Shown one piece after another: positions 1 to 7,474 of a stretch of 29,697 nucleotides of DNA. The position numbers and the translations under genes were made by a program. The DNA comes from Acidobacteriaceae bacterium (GTDB lineage Bacteria; Acidobacteriota; Terriglobia; Terriglobales; SbA1), in contig JAFAGX010000031.1 of NCBI GenBank assembly GCA_019237515.1, forward strand, positions 1 to 29,697, read 5' to 3'. Each line of letters starts with the position of its first letter. The stretch's first letter is position 1. The notes under the pieces were generated by a model. The model saw only the letters and a list, made by a program, of their open reading frames with translations. It did not search any database and was not told where the DNA came from.

Positions 1-1
1 G

Positions 2-397
2 CTTGGCGAAATCAACTTCATGCAGGCCAAGGGTCATATAGGTTACGTGTTTGCTCGGCAGCATCCGGCATATTTTCTGCGGCTATGCCTCATGCGCGTC
101 CATCTTTTCTGGACGGAACCGGAGGGCTCTTCCTGGCTGGTGATCAGCTTGTTGGCGTGGATCGGAATGTTTTCGGCTCTCTACCGGAAGGGGCTTGCTG
201 CGGTTCCATATCTGTCAAGCCTGACGATTTTCCCAATTGTGTACTACGTGACGCACAGTTTTCCGACGTATCGCTTTCCCATCGAACCGCTCATGTTGAT
301 TCTGGCGGCGTACGCGGTGGTCAGTGTGACGGAGGGTTTGTTCAGCGTCTTCAACCGGAACAGCAGATTCCTCAGCGCTGAAGCGCATTCGGAATGA
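2..397 (+). CDS. C-terminal part of a polytopic membrane protein, probably an ArnT/PMT-like glycosyltransferase (5' end outside window)
   Basis: The reading frame is open from the first bases of the window and ends at TGA 395-397, so this is the last ~131 residues of a longer protein. About three hydrophobic segments are visible (around LRLCLMRVHLF, WLVISLLAWIGMF and LMLILAAYAVVSV). The piece YRFPIEPLMLILAAYAVV resembles the end of the membrane domain in GT-C family (dolichyl-phosphate-mannose or ArnT-like) glycosyltransferases, which often carry an R-(Y/F)-x-x-P-x-x-P motif near the C-terminus. The role is inferred from this short part only; the catalytic N-terminal loop lies outside the window. 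The last residues and the stop codon lie inside a short interspersed repeat (369-402). The next gene is also a large membrane protein on the same strand, 148 nt away. Confidence 0.6.
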   Translation, partial: LGEINFMQAKGHIGYVFARQHPAYFLRLCLMRVHLFWTEPEGSSWLVISLLAWIGMFSALYRKGLAAVPYLSSLTIFPIVYYVTHSFPTYRFPIEPLMLILAAYAVVSVTEGLFSVFNRNSRFLSAEAHSE

Positions 398-402
398 CAA
401 AC
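369..402 (+). repeat. Interspersed repeat copy ending in TTCGGAATGACAAAC
   Basis: This stretch matches 12253-12288 in wording: both contain GCTGAAGC followed a few bases later by TTCGGAATGACAAAC. A related but more diverged end (CGGGATGACAAAAC) occurs at about 7093-7107. In this copy the repeat supplies the final codons and the TGA stop of the upstream membrane-protein gene. No coding role of its own is seen. Confidence 0.5.
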
Positions 403-455
403 TCTCACTCCTTGCACGAAGCTAATGCTCCCCAAAGTTGATGTTTTCTTTGTTG

Positions 456-490
456 CCACAGAGGGCACAGAGGACCCGGAGGAAAAGGTT
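456..490 (+). repeat. Purine-rich CACAGAGG-type repeat, copy 1
   Basis: The segment begins CCACAGAGGGCACAGAGG and continues as alternating CACAGAGG/GGAGGA words. Two further copies lie at 8399-8434 and 13658-13690, all in spacers between genes. The block is built from degenerate ~9-base units. It lies 55 nt before the start of the 487-residue membrane protein. Confidence 0.5.
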
Positions 491-529
491 AACTTAGGCG
501 GGCAGCAAAAATTCCGGGGTAGATTTCCG

Positions 530-537
530 TATAAAAT
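530..537 (+). promoter_or_regulatory. Candidate -10 element just before the membrane-protein gene
   Basis: TATAAAAT ends 8 nt before the ATG at 546 and there is no purine-rich ribosome site in between (TTTTCTGA). If this is the -10 hexamer, transcription would start at or very near the ATG, giving a leaderless or nearly leaderless message. No good -35 hexamer is visible. Confidence 0.35.
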
Positions 538-545
538 TTTTCTGA

Positions 546-2009
546 ATGAGTAACACCTTAGGCCAAAAAAATTCTGTTCAAGCTCCGCCTGCATGTCGGG
601 TTGTTCCTGACCATCACAGGTTTTGGTTCGTCTTGCTTGTCTCATTGCTGATCCTGGTGCCTTGCTTCTGGCAAAAGCGAATTGAAGCGACAGACTTGTC
701 GAGCCACGTCTACAACGCGTGGTTGGCTTCTTTGGCGGAGCAAGGACGGACCCCCGGAGTTTACGTTGTGCGGCAGTGGAGCAACGTCGCGTTCGATGTC
801 GGGCTGGAAGGGCTGCTGGTGCGGGTAGGATCTTCGGCGGCGCAGAGAATCATGGTATCGGTCGCAGTTCTCATTTTCTTCTGGGGCGCGGTTGCGCTGT
901 CGAACGTCGTCGCAGGGAAGAATTGGTGGTTCACAATTCCCTGGGTTGCGGTTCTGACGTACGGCTTCGTTTTTCACATGGGATTTTTCAATTACTATTT
1001 ATCGCTGGGGATCTGTCTTTGCTATCTAGCGCTCGCGTGGAAGGGCGGGATACAACGATTTTTCCTGGGAACGCCCCTTCTGTTTTTCGCATGGGCGGCC
1101 CATCCCTTACCCGTGATCTGGGCGATCGGGATGCTGGCGTACGTCATGGCCGCGCACAGATTGCGCGGCTTGCAAACCATGGGGTTGCTCGGCGTCGGCA
1201 TTGTGCTGCTGATCGGGATTCGCGAGATCCTGATATGGCGGTTTGCCGGTACCTGGTCGTGGAAGCAGGTCTACTTCGTTACCGGGATCAATCAACCAGT
1301 TTTCTTTAATCCTGCTTATACACCGATTTTCGGATTGTTCCTGCTGGTTAGCGTCGTTAGCTTTCGCACTTTAATCAAACAGCACGGTATCTCGGCGGTT
1401 ATAAGAAGCATTCCTCTTCAAGTTTTCCTCCTCAATGCGGCCGCGGTATTCGTTTTGCCGAGCGTGATCGAGTCTCCGAGATACGCGATACCGTTCAGCT
1501 TTATAACGGACCGCTTGTCATTGGCAGCAGGGGTGATGGCTTGTGCCCTTCTGGCGGCTGCGCCCATCAAACTGCCGCAAAAGTTGATTCTGACGTTTGC
1601 GGGCCTGATCTTCTTTGGGCTGGTGTTTGCGGATACGTGGAAACTGAATCGCGTGGAGGACAGCGTGGATCATCTGGTCGCACAGCTTCCCTCCGGAGCA
1701 CGGGTGCTCAATTATTTTCCGACTCGCAACCGACACATCAGTCCGGCGCTTCATGCCTTGGATCGCGCCTGTATTGGCCACTGCCTCAGTTACGGGAACT
1801 ATGAGCCGATGTCACGGCAGTTCAGAGTGCGCGCCGTTCCCGGCAATGCCTTTGTGATCGCTGATTTCAAAGATGAGCATGCCGTGGATACGGGGAAATA
1901 CGTCGTGCAACCGCGGGACCTTCCCGTGTACTTGATTTACTTGTGTGGCGACATGCGCGATCACGTTTGCCTGAAGACGATGCAGGCGGGAGAGAACGTA
2001 GCTCAGTGA
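546..2009 (+). CDS. Polytopic integral membrane protein, GT-C glycosyltransferase-like, function unknown
   Basis: This 487-residue protein has roughly ten hydrophobic segments. The first (about residues 26-43) is followed by a large polar loop that opens with TDLSSH (D50), then a block of helices from about residue 98 to 370. A soluble tail of ~110 residues follows. A first helix, then a non-cytoplasmic loop with an early Asp, then many helices and a soluble C-terminus is the general plan of GT-C lipid-linked glycosyltransferases, and the preceding partial gene looks like one too. There is no motif that proves sugar transfer, so the assignment is by topology only. The ATG at 546 is the only plausible start upstream of the first helix. 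The next gene (ruvC) is on the same strand after 75 nt, separated by a GC-rich hairpin. Confidence 0.7.
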   Translation: MSNTLGQKNSVQAPPACRVVPDHHRFWFVLLVSLLILVPCFWQKRIEATDLSSHVYNAWLASLAEQGRTPGVYVVRQWSNVAFDVGLEGLLVRVGSSAAQRIMVSVAVLIFFWGAVALSNVVAGKNWWFTIPWVAVLTYGFVFHMGFFNYYLSLGICLCYLALAWKGGIQRFFLGTPLLFFAWAAHPLPVIWAIGMLAYVMAAHRLRGLQTMGLLGVGIVLLIGIREILIWRFAGTWSWKQVYFVTGINQPVFFNPAYTPIFGLFLLVSVVSFRTLIKQHGISAVIRSIPLQVFLLNAAAVFVLPSVIESPRYAIPFSFITDRLSLAAGVMACALLAAAPIKLPQKLILTFAGLIFFGLVFADTWKLNRVEDSVDHLVAQLPSGARVLNYFPTRNRHISPALHALDRACIGHCLSYGNYEPMSRQFRVRAVPGNAFVIADFKDEHAVDTGKYVVQPRDLPVYLIYLCGDMRDHVCLKTMQAGENVAQ

Positions 2010-2038
2010 ATGGTGATGTTCGGCACGTCATGATTTTC

Positions 2039-2056
2039 GCGGGCGAGGGCGCCCGC
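2039..2056. repeat. GC-rich hairpin element (stem GCGGGCG / CGCCCGC)
   Basis: A perfect 7-bp inverted repeat with a 4-nt AGGG loop lies between the membrane-protein gene and ruvC, followed by CGCCACAC. It is not followed by a T-run, so it is not a standard intrinsic terminator. Similar GAGGGCG-centred hairpin sequence occurs at about 13741-13772, and a GTGGCCCG/CGGGCCAC hairpin lies at 25666-25691, so this may be one member of an interspersed palindromic family. Confidence 0.5.
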
Positions 2057-2072
2057 GCCACACAATTTGCAG

Positions 2073-2078
2073 TACACT
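2073..2078 (+). promoter_or_regulatory. Candidate -10 hexamer of a leaderless ruvC transcript
   Basis: TACACT fits TANNNT and ends 6 nt before the GTG codon at 2085. There is no Shine-Dalgarno sequence ahead of that codon. The same spacing is seen at mobA. No clear -35 is present. Confidence 0.35.
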
Positions 2079-2084
2079 GCGTTT

Positions 2085-2588
2085 GTGCGGACGCTCGGCA
2101 TTGACTGCGGGACAGAATTTACCGGCTATGGCGTAGTCGAGCTTGGCCCCGCCGGCACGCTTAGCTGCTTGAGTTCTGGGGCAGTCAAGCTTTCGAGTAA
2201 ACATCCGCTCGCAGCCCGGCTAACGACCATCTTTGATCGACTTAAAGCAATCATTCAGGAGTACAGTCCTGACGACGTTGCAATCGAGGACATCTTCTAT
2301 GCGGTGAACGTCAAGTCGGCCCTCAAACTGGGGCAAGTGCGCGGCGTTGCCATGCTGGCGGCTTCCTCGGCGGGTTTGGAAGTAGCCGAGTATGCGCCGT
2401 TGGCCATTAAGTCGGCGGTTGTCGGCTACGGGAGGGCAGAAAAGCAACAGGTGCAGCACATGGTGACGCGGCTTCTGAATTTGAGTGAAGTGCCAGAATC
2501 GCCCGATGCGGCGGATGCGTTGGCAATTGCCATTTGTCATCTTCACACAGTTGCGACAACGCGGCGCCAGGTTGCGGCAGGCAGTTGA
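2085..2588 (+). CDS. ruvC: Crossover junction endodeoxyribonuclease RuvC
   Basis: RuvC cuts Holliday junctions during recombinational repair, working with the RuvAB motor in the cytoplasm. The protein (167 residues from GTG 2085) aligns along its full length with the family. The first acidic residue is in LGIDCG, the second in VAIEDIFYA, and the last pair in SPDAADALAIAICH; these are the four catalytic carboxylates. SALKLGQVRGVA and the AEKQQVQHMV segment are also typical. I chose the GTG because family members begin with a very short strand before GID; a TTG at 2067 in the same frame would add six residues. The usual GIDPG reads GIDCG here. ruvA and ruvB do not follow; the next gene is an unrelated secreted protein. 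A -10-like TACACT 6 nt before the GTG suggests a leaderless message. Confidence 0.95.
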   Translation: MRTLGIDCGTEFTGYGVVELGPAGTLSCLSSGAVKLSSKHPLAARLTTIFDRLKAIIQEYSPDDVAIEDIFYAVNVKSALKLGQVRGVAMLAASSAGLEVAEYAPLAIKSAVVGYGRAEKQQVQHMVTRLLNLSEVPESPDAADALAIAICHLHTVATTRRQVAAGS

Positions 2589-2644
2589 AAGAATTCACGG
2601 GGTATTGTCCCGCTCGGCAGATTTTTTGGCATAATTTCATCTGC

Positions 2645-3313
2645 ATGCGAAGTGGCAAGAAGTGGTGGTTGGTCGCAGTTGTATTCGCGGTTTCGGCTTC
2701 GTTGGCACAATCTCAGCAGTCAGCCACTCCAACGGTTGCGTTCACGTGCGACTTCCCCGGTTCCGATCCTTCGCACTACGCCATTTCGCTCTCCTCAGAC
2801 GGTCATGCCTCCTATACCTCTGACGGAAAACTGACACGGGACTCCGAAGCATCCGAGCCGTTCAGCTTCGAGTTTGCCATGCCGCAGCCCACGCTCACGC
2901 ATATCTTCGATCTGACGAAAAAAGCTCACTACTTTGAGGGGGAGATCGACTCCAAGAAGAAGAACATCGCATCTACGGGAGAAAAGAGTCTCTCCTACGC
3001 GGACGGCCAAAGGAAAACCTCCGCCAAATACAACTATTCGCCAATTCCGGCGGTAGCGGAGCTTACGTCTGTCTTTCAAAACCTCGCGATCACCCTGGAG
3101 TTTGGACGCCGGCTCGAGTTCGACCATCGTTATCAGAAGCTGGCAATCAACGAAGAACTGGAGCACATGAGTGATATATCGAGCCGGAACGAACTGGGGG
3201 ACGTAGCGGTGATTGCCGCTACCTTGAAGAAAATCATCGACGATCCCTCAGTTGTGAACACGGCTCGAGCACGGGCACAGCGGTTGCTCGACCGCGCTGG
3301 CGCAGCCAAATGA
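2645..3313 (+). CDS. Secreted protein of unknown function
   Basis: The 222-residue product starts with a clear signal peptide: basic MRSGKK, then a hydrophobic core (WWLVAVVFAVSASLA), then a polar AQSQQ cleavage region. The mature part is mostly polar, with an ISLSSDGHASYTSDGKLT stretch suggestive of beta structure and a more helical C-terminus (EELEHMSDISSRNELGDVAVIAATLKKIIDD). I recognise no enzyme motif. The frame is open further upstream, but the ATG at 2645 places the signal peptide at the N-terminus, so it is the preferred start. It follows ruvC by 56 nt. A hairpin directly after its stop (3318-3339) may end the transcript. Export is well supported; function is not known. Confidence 0.75.
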   Translation: MRSGKKWWLVAVVFAVSASLAQSQQSATPTVAFTCDFPGSDPSHYAISLSSDGHASYTSDGKLTRDSEASEPFSFEFAMPQPTLTHIFDLTKKAHYFEGEIDSKKKNIASTGEKSLSYADGQRKTSAKYNYSPIPAVAELTSVFQNLAITLEFGRRLEFDHRYQKLAINEELEHMSDISSRNELGDVAVIAATLKKIIDDPSVVNTARARAQRLLDRAGAAK

Positions 3314-3317
3314 CCCC

Positions 3318-3339
3318 GCGCATGCCTTGTTTCATGCGC
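3318..3339 (+). terminator. Hairpin after the secreted protein gene
   Basis: GCGCATG (3318-3324) and CATGCGC (3333-3339) form a perfect 7-bp stem with an 8-nt loop, 5 nt past the stop codon at 3311-3313. What follows (TAATTGCAATGTTTTG) is only weakly T-rich, so it could be a weak intrinsic terminator or another kind of 3' structure. Confidence 0.4.
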
Positions 3340-3414
3340 TAATTGCAATGTTTTGACAACCAAAGCAGATCGAACCATGCTCTAATGCTTATAGTGGATT
3401 CTCCGGGGGTGTCT

Positions 3415-4737
3415 ATGTCCCGTTCCCAGTTGGTTGACAGAGCTTCGATATTTTGCGCGTCCTTCCTGTTTTTTGCGCTTCCTGCATTAGCTGATTCGCA
3501 TGCCCGCGTAGTGCGTCTGAGCGAGGTAGAGGGCAACGTCCAGATCGACCGCAATACCGGACAGGGATTCGAGAACGCATTTGTGAACCTGCCTCTGACT
3601 CAGGGCGTAAAGATTCGGACTCAGGGTCGGGGACAAGCCGCTTTGGAATTTGAAGATGGCAGCAGCGTAAGACTTGCGCCAGAGACCAGCGTGGAAATTT
3701 CGCAGCTTGTGCTCCGGGATTCTGGGGACAAATTTTCGAGCATAAAATTGCAAGAGGGCACCGCGTACGTCAATTTTCTTGGGGCGAAGGACAATGTTCT
3801 CGAGGTGACATTTGCCCGTGAGAGCCTGACCCTTACCCAAGCGGTTCATCTTCGGGTGGCAATGGCCGATGTCGATGCAACTATTGCGGTATTCAAAGGT
3901 CAGGCCAGCATCACGGGTCCGAAAGGGGCGATTGAGGTCAACAAGAACCACACGGGCAGCTTCGACCTGCTCGATGACCATTCCACCGTCGCGTCCGGGG
4001 TCGATGAACTTGCGTACGACTCGTGGGATAAGCAGCAGGCACAATATCAGCAGCAGTACAGCACCAAATCGGGTTCTGGCTATGCGGCGAACGGTTACGA
4101 CACCGCCGATCTCAATTATTACGGGAACTTCTTCAATGCCCCCGGGTATGGCACGTTGTGGCAGCCATACTTCATAGGCGCTGGATGGGATCCATTCATG
4201 AATGGTGCCTGGGCGTTCTATCCTGGGTTGGGATATTCGTGGGCGTCGGCTTATCCGTGGGGATGGACTCCTTACCACTGCGGAGGTTGGACATATCTTT
4301 CAGCGTATGGATGGGCATGGCAGCCGGGTGGGGCATGTATGCCTTTCAGTACAGTCCCGGTGATCTTGAGGGCTCCGGCCGGGTTTGTTCGTCCTCGCCC
4401 GCCACTGCTTCCTGGACGGAGAATCTTCCCTTCGAATCGCGGTCCAATGCCGGTGCATACAGGAGACAAAGTTCAGATCGCCAGCAACTCCGCGGGGGTG
4501 GGAATTCCACGGGGGAGCATACGGAACTTAGGTCAGCTTTCAACCCGGGTGGAACAGACGGGCTTGGTTACAACTAAAGTTCATGCTGGATCAGGAGGCA
4601 TAGGCTGGTGGCATGGCGGCGCCGCGTCGGTCGCGCACGCAGGTACTTCGGGCGGTCACGCCGGTCATTCCATTGGCGGCGGTCACATGTCGAGCGGTGG
4701 AGGCGGGCACGTTTCCATGAGCGGCGGACACCATTAG
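3415..4737 (+). CDS. Secreted FecR-domain protein with DUF6600-like W/Y/G-rich region and Gly/His-rich tail
   Basis: This 440-residue protein starts at ATG 3415, preceded by GGGGGT about 6 nt upstream. A signal peptide (residues 1-26, ending ALPALA) is followed by a FecR-type beta domain (about 30-150; VRLSEVEGNVQIDR, GQAALEFEDGSSVRLAPETSVEI). A Gln-rich linker leads to an aromatic region at about 230-308, full of W, Y and G (GTLWQPYF, GWDPFMNGAW, YPWGWTPYHCGGW), as in DUF6600 proteins. The last ~40 residues are Gly/Ser/His-rich and end in GGHH. FecR itself is a periplasmic iron-signal sensor, but stand-alone FecR/DUF6600 proteins without a sigma factor partner are common in Acidobacteria and their role is not known. 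No ECF sigma factor or TonB receptor gene is nearby. The His-rich tail could bind metal; that is inference. Confidence 0.8.
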   Translation: MSRSQLVDRASIFCASFLFFALPALADSHARVVRLSEVEGNVQIDRNTGQGFENAFVNLPLTQGVKIRTQGRGQAALEFEDGSSVRLAPETSVEISQLVLRDSGDKFSSIKLQEGTAYVNFLGAKDNVLEVTFARESLTLTQAVHLRVAMADVDATIAVFKGQASITGPKGAIEVNKNHTGSFDLLDDHSTVASGVDELAYDSWDKQQAQYQQQYSTKSGSGYAANGYDTADLNYYGNFFNAPGYGTLWQPYFIGAGWDPFMNGAWAFYPGLGYSWASAYPWGWTPYHCGGWTYLSAYGWAWQPGGACMPFSTVPVILRAPAGFVRPRPPLLPGRRIFPSNRGPMPVHTGDKVQIASNSAGVGIPRGSIRNLGQLSTRVEQTGLVTTKVHAGSGGIGWWHGGAASVAHAGTSGGHAGHSIGGGHMSSGGGGHVSMSGGHH

Positions 4738-4897
4738 CGGCACGGTTGGCACATTGTTCGGTCTGCCTGAACTGCCATTGCTTTCGGTTCCCACAAAACA
4801 TTTGTCGGCTGTTTATGCGCTCAGCTTCTGATTTCTTCCTATACCTCCGCGTGGTAATCTTTCCGTTCTTCGATTGCATCCTCGAAAGGTTTTATCC

Positions 4898-6994
4898 ATG
4901 CGATTGTCTTGCTGGTATTTGGTTTTTTTATGTGTTTTCTGCGCCTTGACATTTAGCCAAACGACAGCTCCGGCTAACGCCGAGCAGGCCACTCCGCAAC
5001 TGGATCATTTCGATGCCGGGAAATTGGACAAGAGCATTGACCCATGCACCGATTTCTATGCCTATGCCTGCAACCAGTGGGTGAAAGACAATCCGTTACC
5101 TGCCGACGAAATCTTCTGGGGTGCTTTCGGAAAGCTGCAACTCTGGAACGAGGCATTGCTGCATCAAGCGGCTGTTGAAACCGCTGCGAAACCAGCCGCA
5201 GAGCGAACTGCCGTCGAGCAAAAAGTTGGAGACTACTGGGCAGCATGCACGGATGAAAAGCAGAGAAACGCGACAGGAGTAGCTGCTTTGCGCCCAGATC
5301 TGGACCGTATTGACCACATCAAGAGCAAGAACGAGATCGCCGACATTGTTGCCCAATTGCACCGGTCGATCCACGGTGCCTGGAATCCCACCGACACGGA
5401 AACGGCGGCAGCATTATTCGGTCTGGGAGCACAACCCGATTTTCATGACACCACTCACGTACTCCCACAGTTCGATCAGGGCGGGATGGGAATGCCGGGG
5501 CGGGAATTCTACCTGGAGAAAGATGCGAAGTCGGTTGAGATTCGCAAGAAATATGTTGAGCATATAACGAAATTATTTGAGCTGTCGGGCATGCCTGCAG
5601 CCAAGGCGCATGCCGATGCGCAAGTCGTACTGAAGATGGAAACGGCGATGGCCCAGGCCGCTATGGATGTGGTGACGCGGCGTGATCCAAAGAATCTTGA
5701 TCATGAAATGGGCATCGAGGATGTGAAAAAGCTCGCGCCCGATTTCGACTTCAGTCGCTATCTGCAACAGATAAATGCGCCCGAGAGCCCAAAGTACATC
5801 GTGACCTCTCCGGACTTTTTTCGAGCGATCGAACGGCTGATCACTACCGAACCGCTTGAGAACTGGAAGGCATACTTGAAATGGCAGCTGTTGACGGGCA
5901 ATGAGCCGGAGCTGAGCGACGATTTTGTAAACGCGAATTTTGAATTTTACGGCCAAACCTTATTCGGGGCGAAAGCGCTTCAGCCACTTTGGCGACGATG
6001 CGTGCAAGCCGAAGACAGAGATATAGGACAGGCTTTGGGGCAGGCTTATGTCGCGCGCGCGTTTCCGCCAGAGAGCAAGCAGCGTGTGCAAGAGATGGTA
6101 GCCAATATTAAAACTGCGCTTGGTTCGGATATCGATTCCATGGATTGGATGGGCGCGGATACGAAGAAGTACGCGCATGTAAAGCTGGCGGCGCAAATCG
6201 ACAAGATTGGCTATCCGGATCATTGGCGCGATTACTCCGCTCTGGAAATTCGTTCGGATAATCACCTGGAAAACGTGCATCGGGCAGCGGCATTTGAGTT
6301 GCATCGTCAATTGAAAAAAATTGGCAAACCTCTAGATCGAACGGAATGGGGAATGACTCCGCCGACGGTAAACGCCTATGAAGATCCGCAAACCAATACC
6401 ATCAATTTTCCTGCGGGAATTCTACAGCCGCCATTTTTTGATCCCACAAAGGACGACAGCGTAAATTACGGCGCGGTGGGTACGATTATCGGCCACGAGA
6501 CGATCCACGGCTTTGACGATCAAGGGCGGAAGTTCGACGACCAAGGAGACCTGCGGGATTGGTGGACGCCAGCCGACGCCCAAGCCTACGACAAACGCGG
6601 CGACTGCATAGCCGACGAATACACGGAATTCGTTCCGGAAGCTGGCGTCAAACAGAATGGCCGGCTAACGCAAGGGGAAAACACTGCCGATAACGGCGGA
6701 ATTCACCTTGCATTGTCAGCGCTTGATGCAGATCTGAAAACGAAGGGCCAGAACCTGGATTCGCAAGGGGAAGATGGAATTACCGCGTTGCAGCGCTTCT
6801 TTCTGGCTTATGCAAATGTGTGGTGCAGTAACCTGCGCCCGGAAATGATGCGCACCATCATTCTTACAAATCCGCATCCGCTGGACAAATATCGTGTGAA
6901 CAACGTGGTGTCCAACATGCCGGAGTTCGCCAAAGCATTTGGCTGCCATAAGGGACAGGCGATGGTCCGTGCAAACGCATGCCGGGTCTGGTAG
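4898..6994 (+). CDS. Secreted M13-family (neprilysin/PepO-like) zinc metallopeptidase, copy 1
   Basis: M13 enzymes are zinc endopeptidases that cleave small peptides outside the cytoplasm. The 698-residue protein starts at ATG 4898, with AAAGG 8 nt upstream, and has an N-terminal signal peptide (about residues 1-20). The M13 N-domain opening (IDPCTDFYAYACNQW) is clear. The substrate-binding NAY motif comes next, then the zinc site HETIH with both His ligands at residues 533 and 537, the third ligand in GENTADNGG (E594, D598), and the family's characteristic C-terminal CRVW. All catalytic residues are present, so it should be active. A second M13 gene of identical length lies at 13982-16078. 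The 160-nt spacer upstream shows no clear promoter. Confidence 0.93.
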   Translation: MRLSCWYLVFLCVFCALTFSQTTAPANAEQATPQLDHFDAGKLDKSIDPCTDFYAYACNQWVKDNPLPADEIFWGAFGKLQLWNEALLHQAAVETAAKPAAERTAVEQKVGDYWAACTDEKQRNATGVAALRPDLDRIDHIKSKNEIADIVAQLHRSIHGAWNPTDTETAAALFGLGAQPDFHDTTHVLPQFDQGGMGMPGREFYLEKDAKSVEIRKKYVEHITKLFELSGMPAAKAHADAQVVLKMETAMAQAAMDVVTRRDPKNLDHEMGIEDVKKLAPDFDFSRYLQQINAPESPKYIVTSPDFFRAIERLITTEPLENWKAYLKWQLLTGNEPELSDDFVNANFEFYGQTLFGAKALQPLWRRCVQAEDRDIGQALGQAYVARAFPPESKQRVQEMVANIKTALGSDIDSMDWMGADTKKYAHVKLAAQIDKIGYPDHWRDYSALEIRSDNHLENVHRAAAFELHRQLKKIGKPLDRTEWGMTPPTVNAYEDPQTNTINFPAGILQPPFFDPTKDDSVNYGAVGTIIGHETIHGFDDQGRKFDDQGDLRDWWTPADAQAYDKRGDCIADEYTEFVPEAGVKQNGRLTQGENTADNGGIHLALSALDADLKTKGQNLDSQGEDGITALQRFFLAYANVWCSNLRPEMMRTIILTNPHPLDKYRVNNVVSNMPEFAKAFGCHKGQAMVRANACRVW

Positions 6995-7055
6995 CGTCTC
7001 GTTCGTTGTAATTTCCTGAGCGGATGCTCGCCAACGTGTGATCTTTTGCCTAAGC

Positions 7056-7107
7056 AGTCCCAGATCTCTCGACTGCCAAAAGCGTGCGGCTCGGGATGAC
7101 AAAACTT
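7056..7107 (+). repeat. Interspersed repeat containing CGGCTCGGGATGACAAAAC
   Basis: The segment runs CAGTCCCAGATCTCTCGACTG, then GCGGCTCGGGATGACAAAAC. From memory, CTCGGGATGACAAA is a frequent intergenic word in acidobacterial genomes. It ends like the repeats at 369-402 and 12253-12288 (GGAATGACAAAC). It sits in the 192-nt spacer between the first M13 gene and the small exported protein. Confidence 0.4.
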
Positions 7108-7186
7108 TTACTTGCCCATGACTCTGTCAAGCACCAGTTGAGTTTTCATTGATGCAACGAGACTCAGCAGCAGACGGAGCATTGGC

Positions 7187-7468
7187 ATGCAAAGAGTAGT
7201 TGCTATCGTTGTAGGAGTTGCGGTGTTTGCAACCGCCTCGACCATGATGAAAAATCGTCAACCGGGCGTTCAACCTGCGAATGTGAGCCGCCACGCAGAT
7301 GCAGCCTATCGCGATGGTTTGTTTTTGGGTCAGTTCGATGCGAAGCAGGGGAGAGAGCCGCATTTCGCGATCGGAAGATGGAGTTCCGATGCTCAGCGGG
7401 AATTGTTTAGAGCCGGCTACAAAGCGGGATACGAGAGAGCAGGCAGTTCTACGGAGGCGAGCGAGTAG
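7187..7468 (+). CDS. Small exported or membrane-anchored protein of unknown function
   Basis: The 93-residue protein starts at ATG 7187, with GGAG 7 nt upstream. Residues 4-20 (VVAIVVGVAVFATASTM) form a signal peptide or single membrane anchor. The rest is a compact charged domain with AYRDGLFLGQFDAKQGREP, then GRWSSDAQRELFRAGYKAGYE. The D-G-x-x-x-G-x-x-D and F-x-x-G-Y-x-x-G-Y pattern resembles small proteins seen repeatedly in Acidobacteria, none with a known function to my knowledge. It is convergent with the MEMO1-family gene; their ends are 6 nt apart. Confidence 0.7.
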   Translation: MQRVVAIVVGVAVFATASTMMKNRQPGVQPANVSRHADAAYRDGLFLGQFDAKQGREPHFAIGRWSSDAQRELFRAGYKAGYERAGSSTEASE

Positions 7469-7474
7469 TCGCTG

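Noticed and set aside
3353..3386. TTGACA followed by TCTAAT upstream of the FecR-domain gene as a promoter
   Set aside because: The spacer is 22 nt, too long for a normal sigma-70 promoter, and hexamers at 17 nt spacing are poor.
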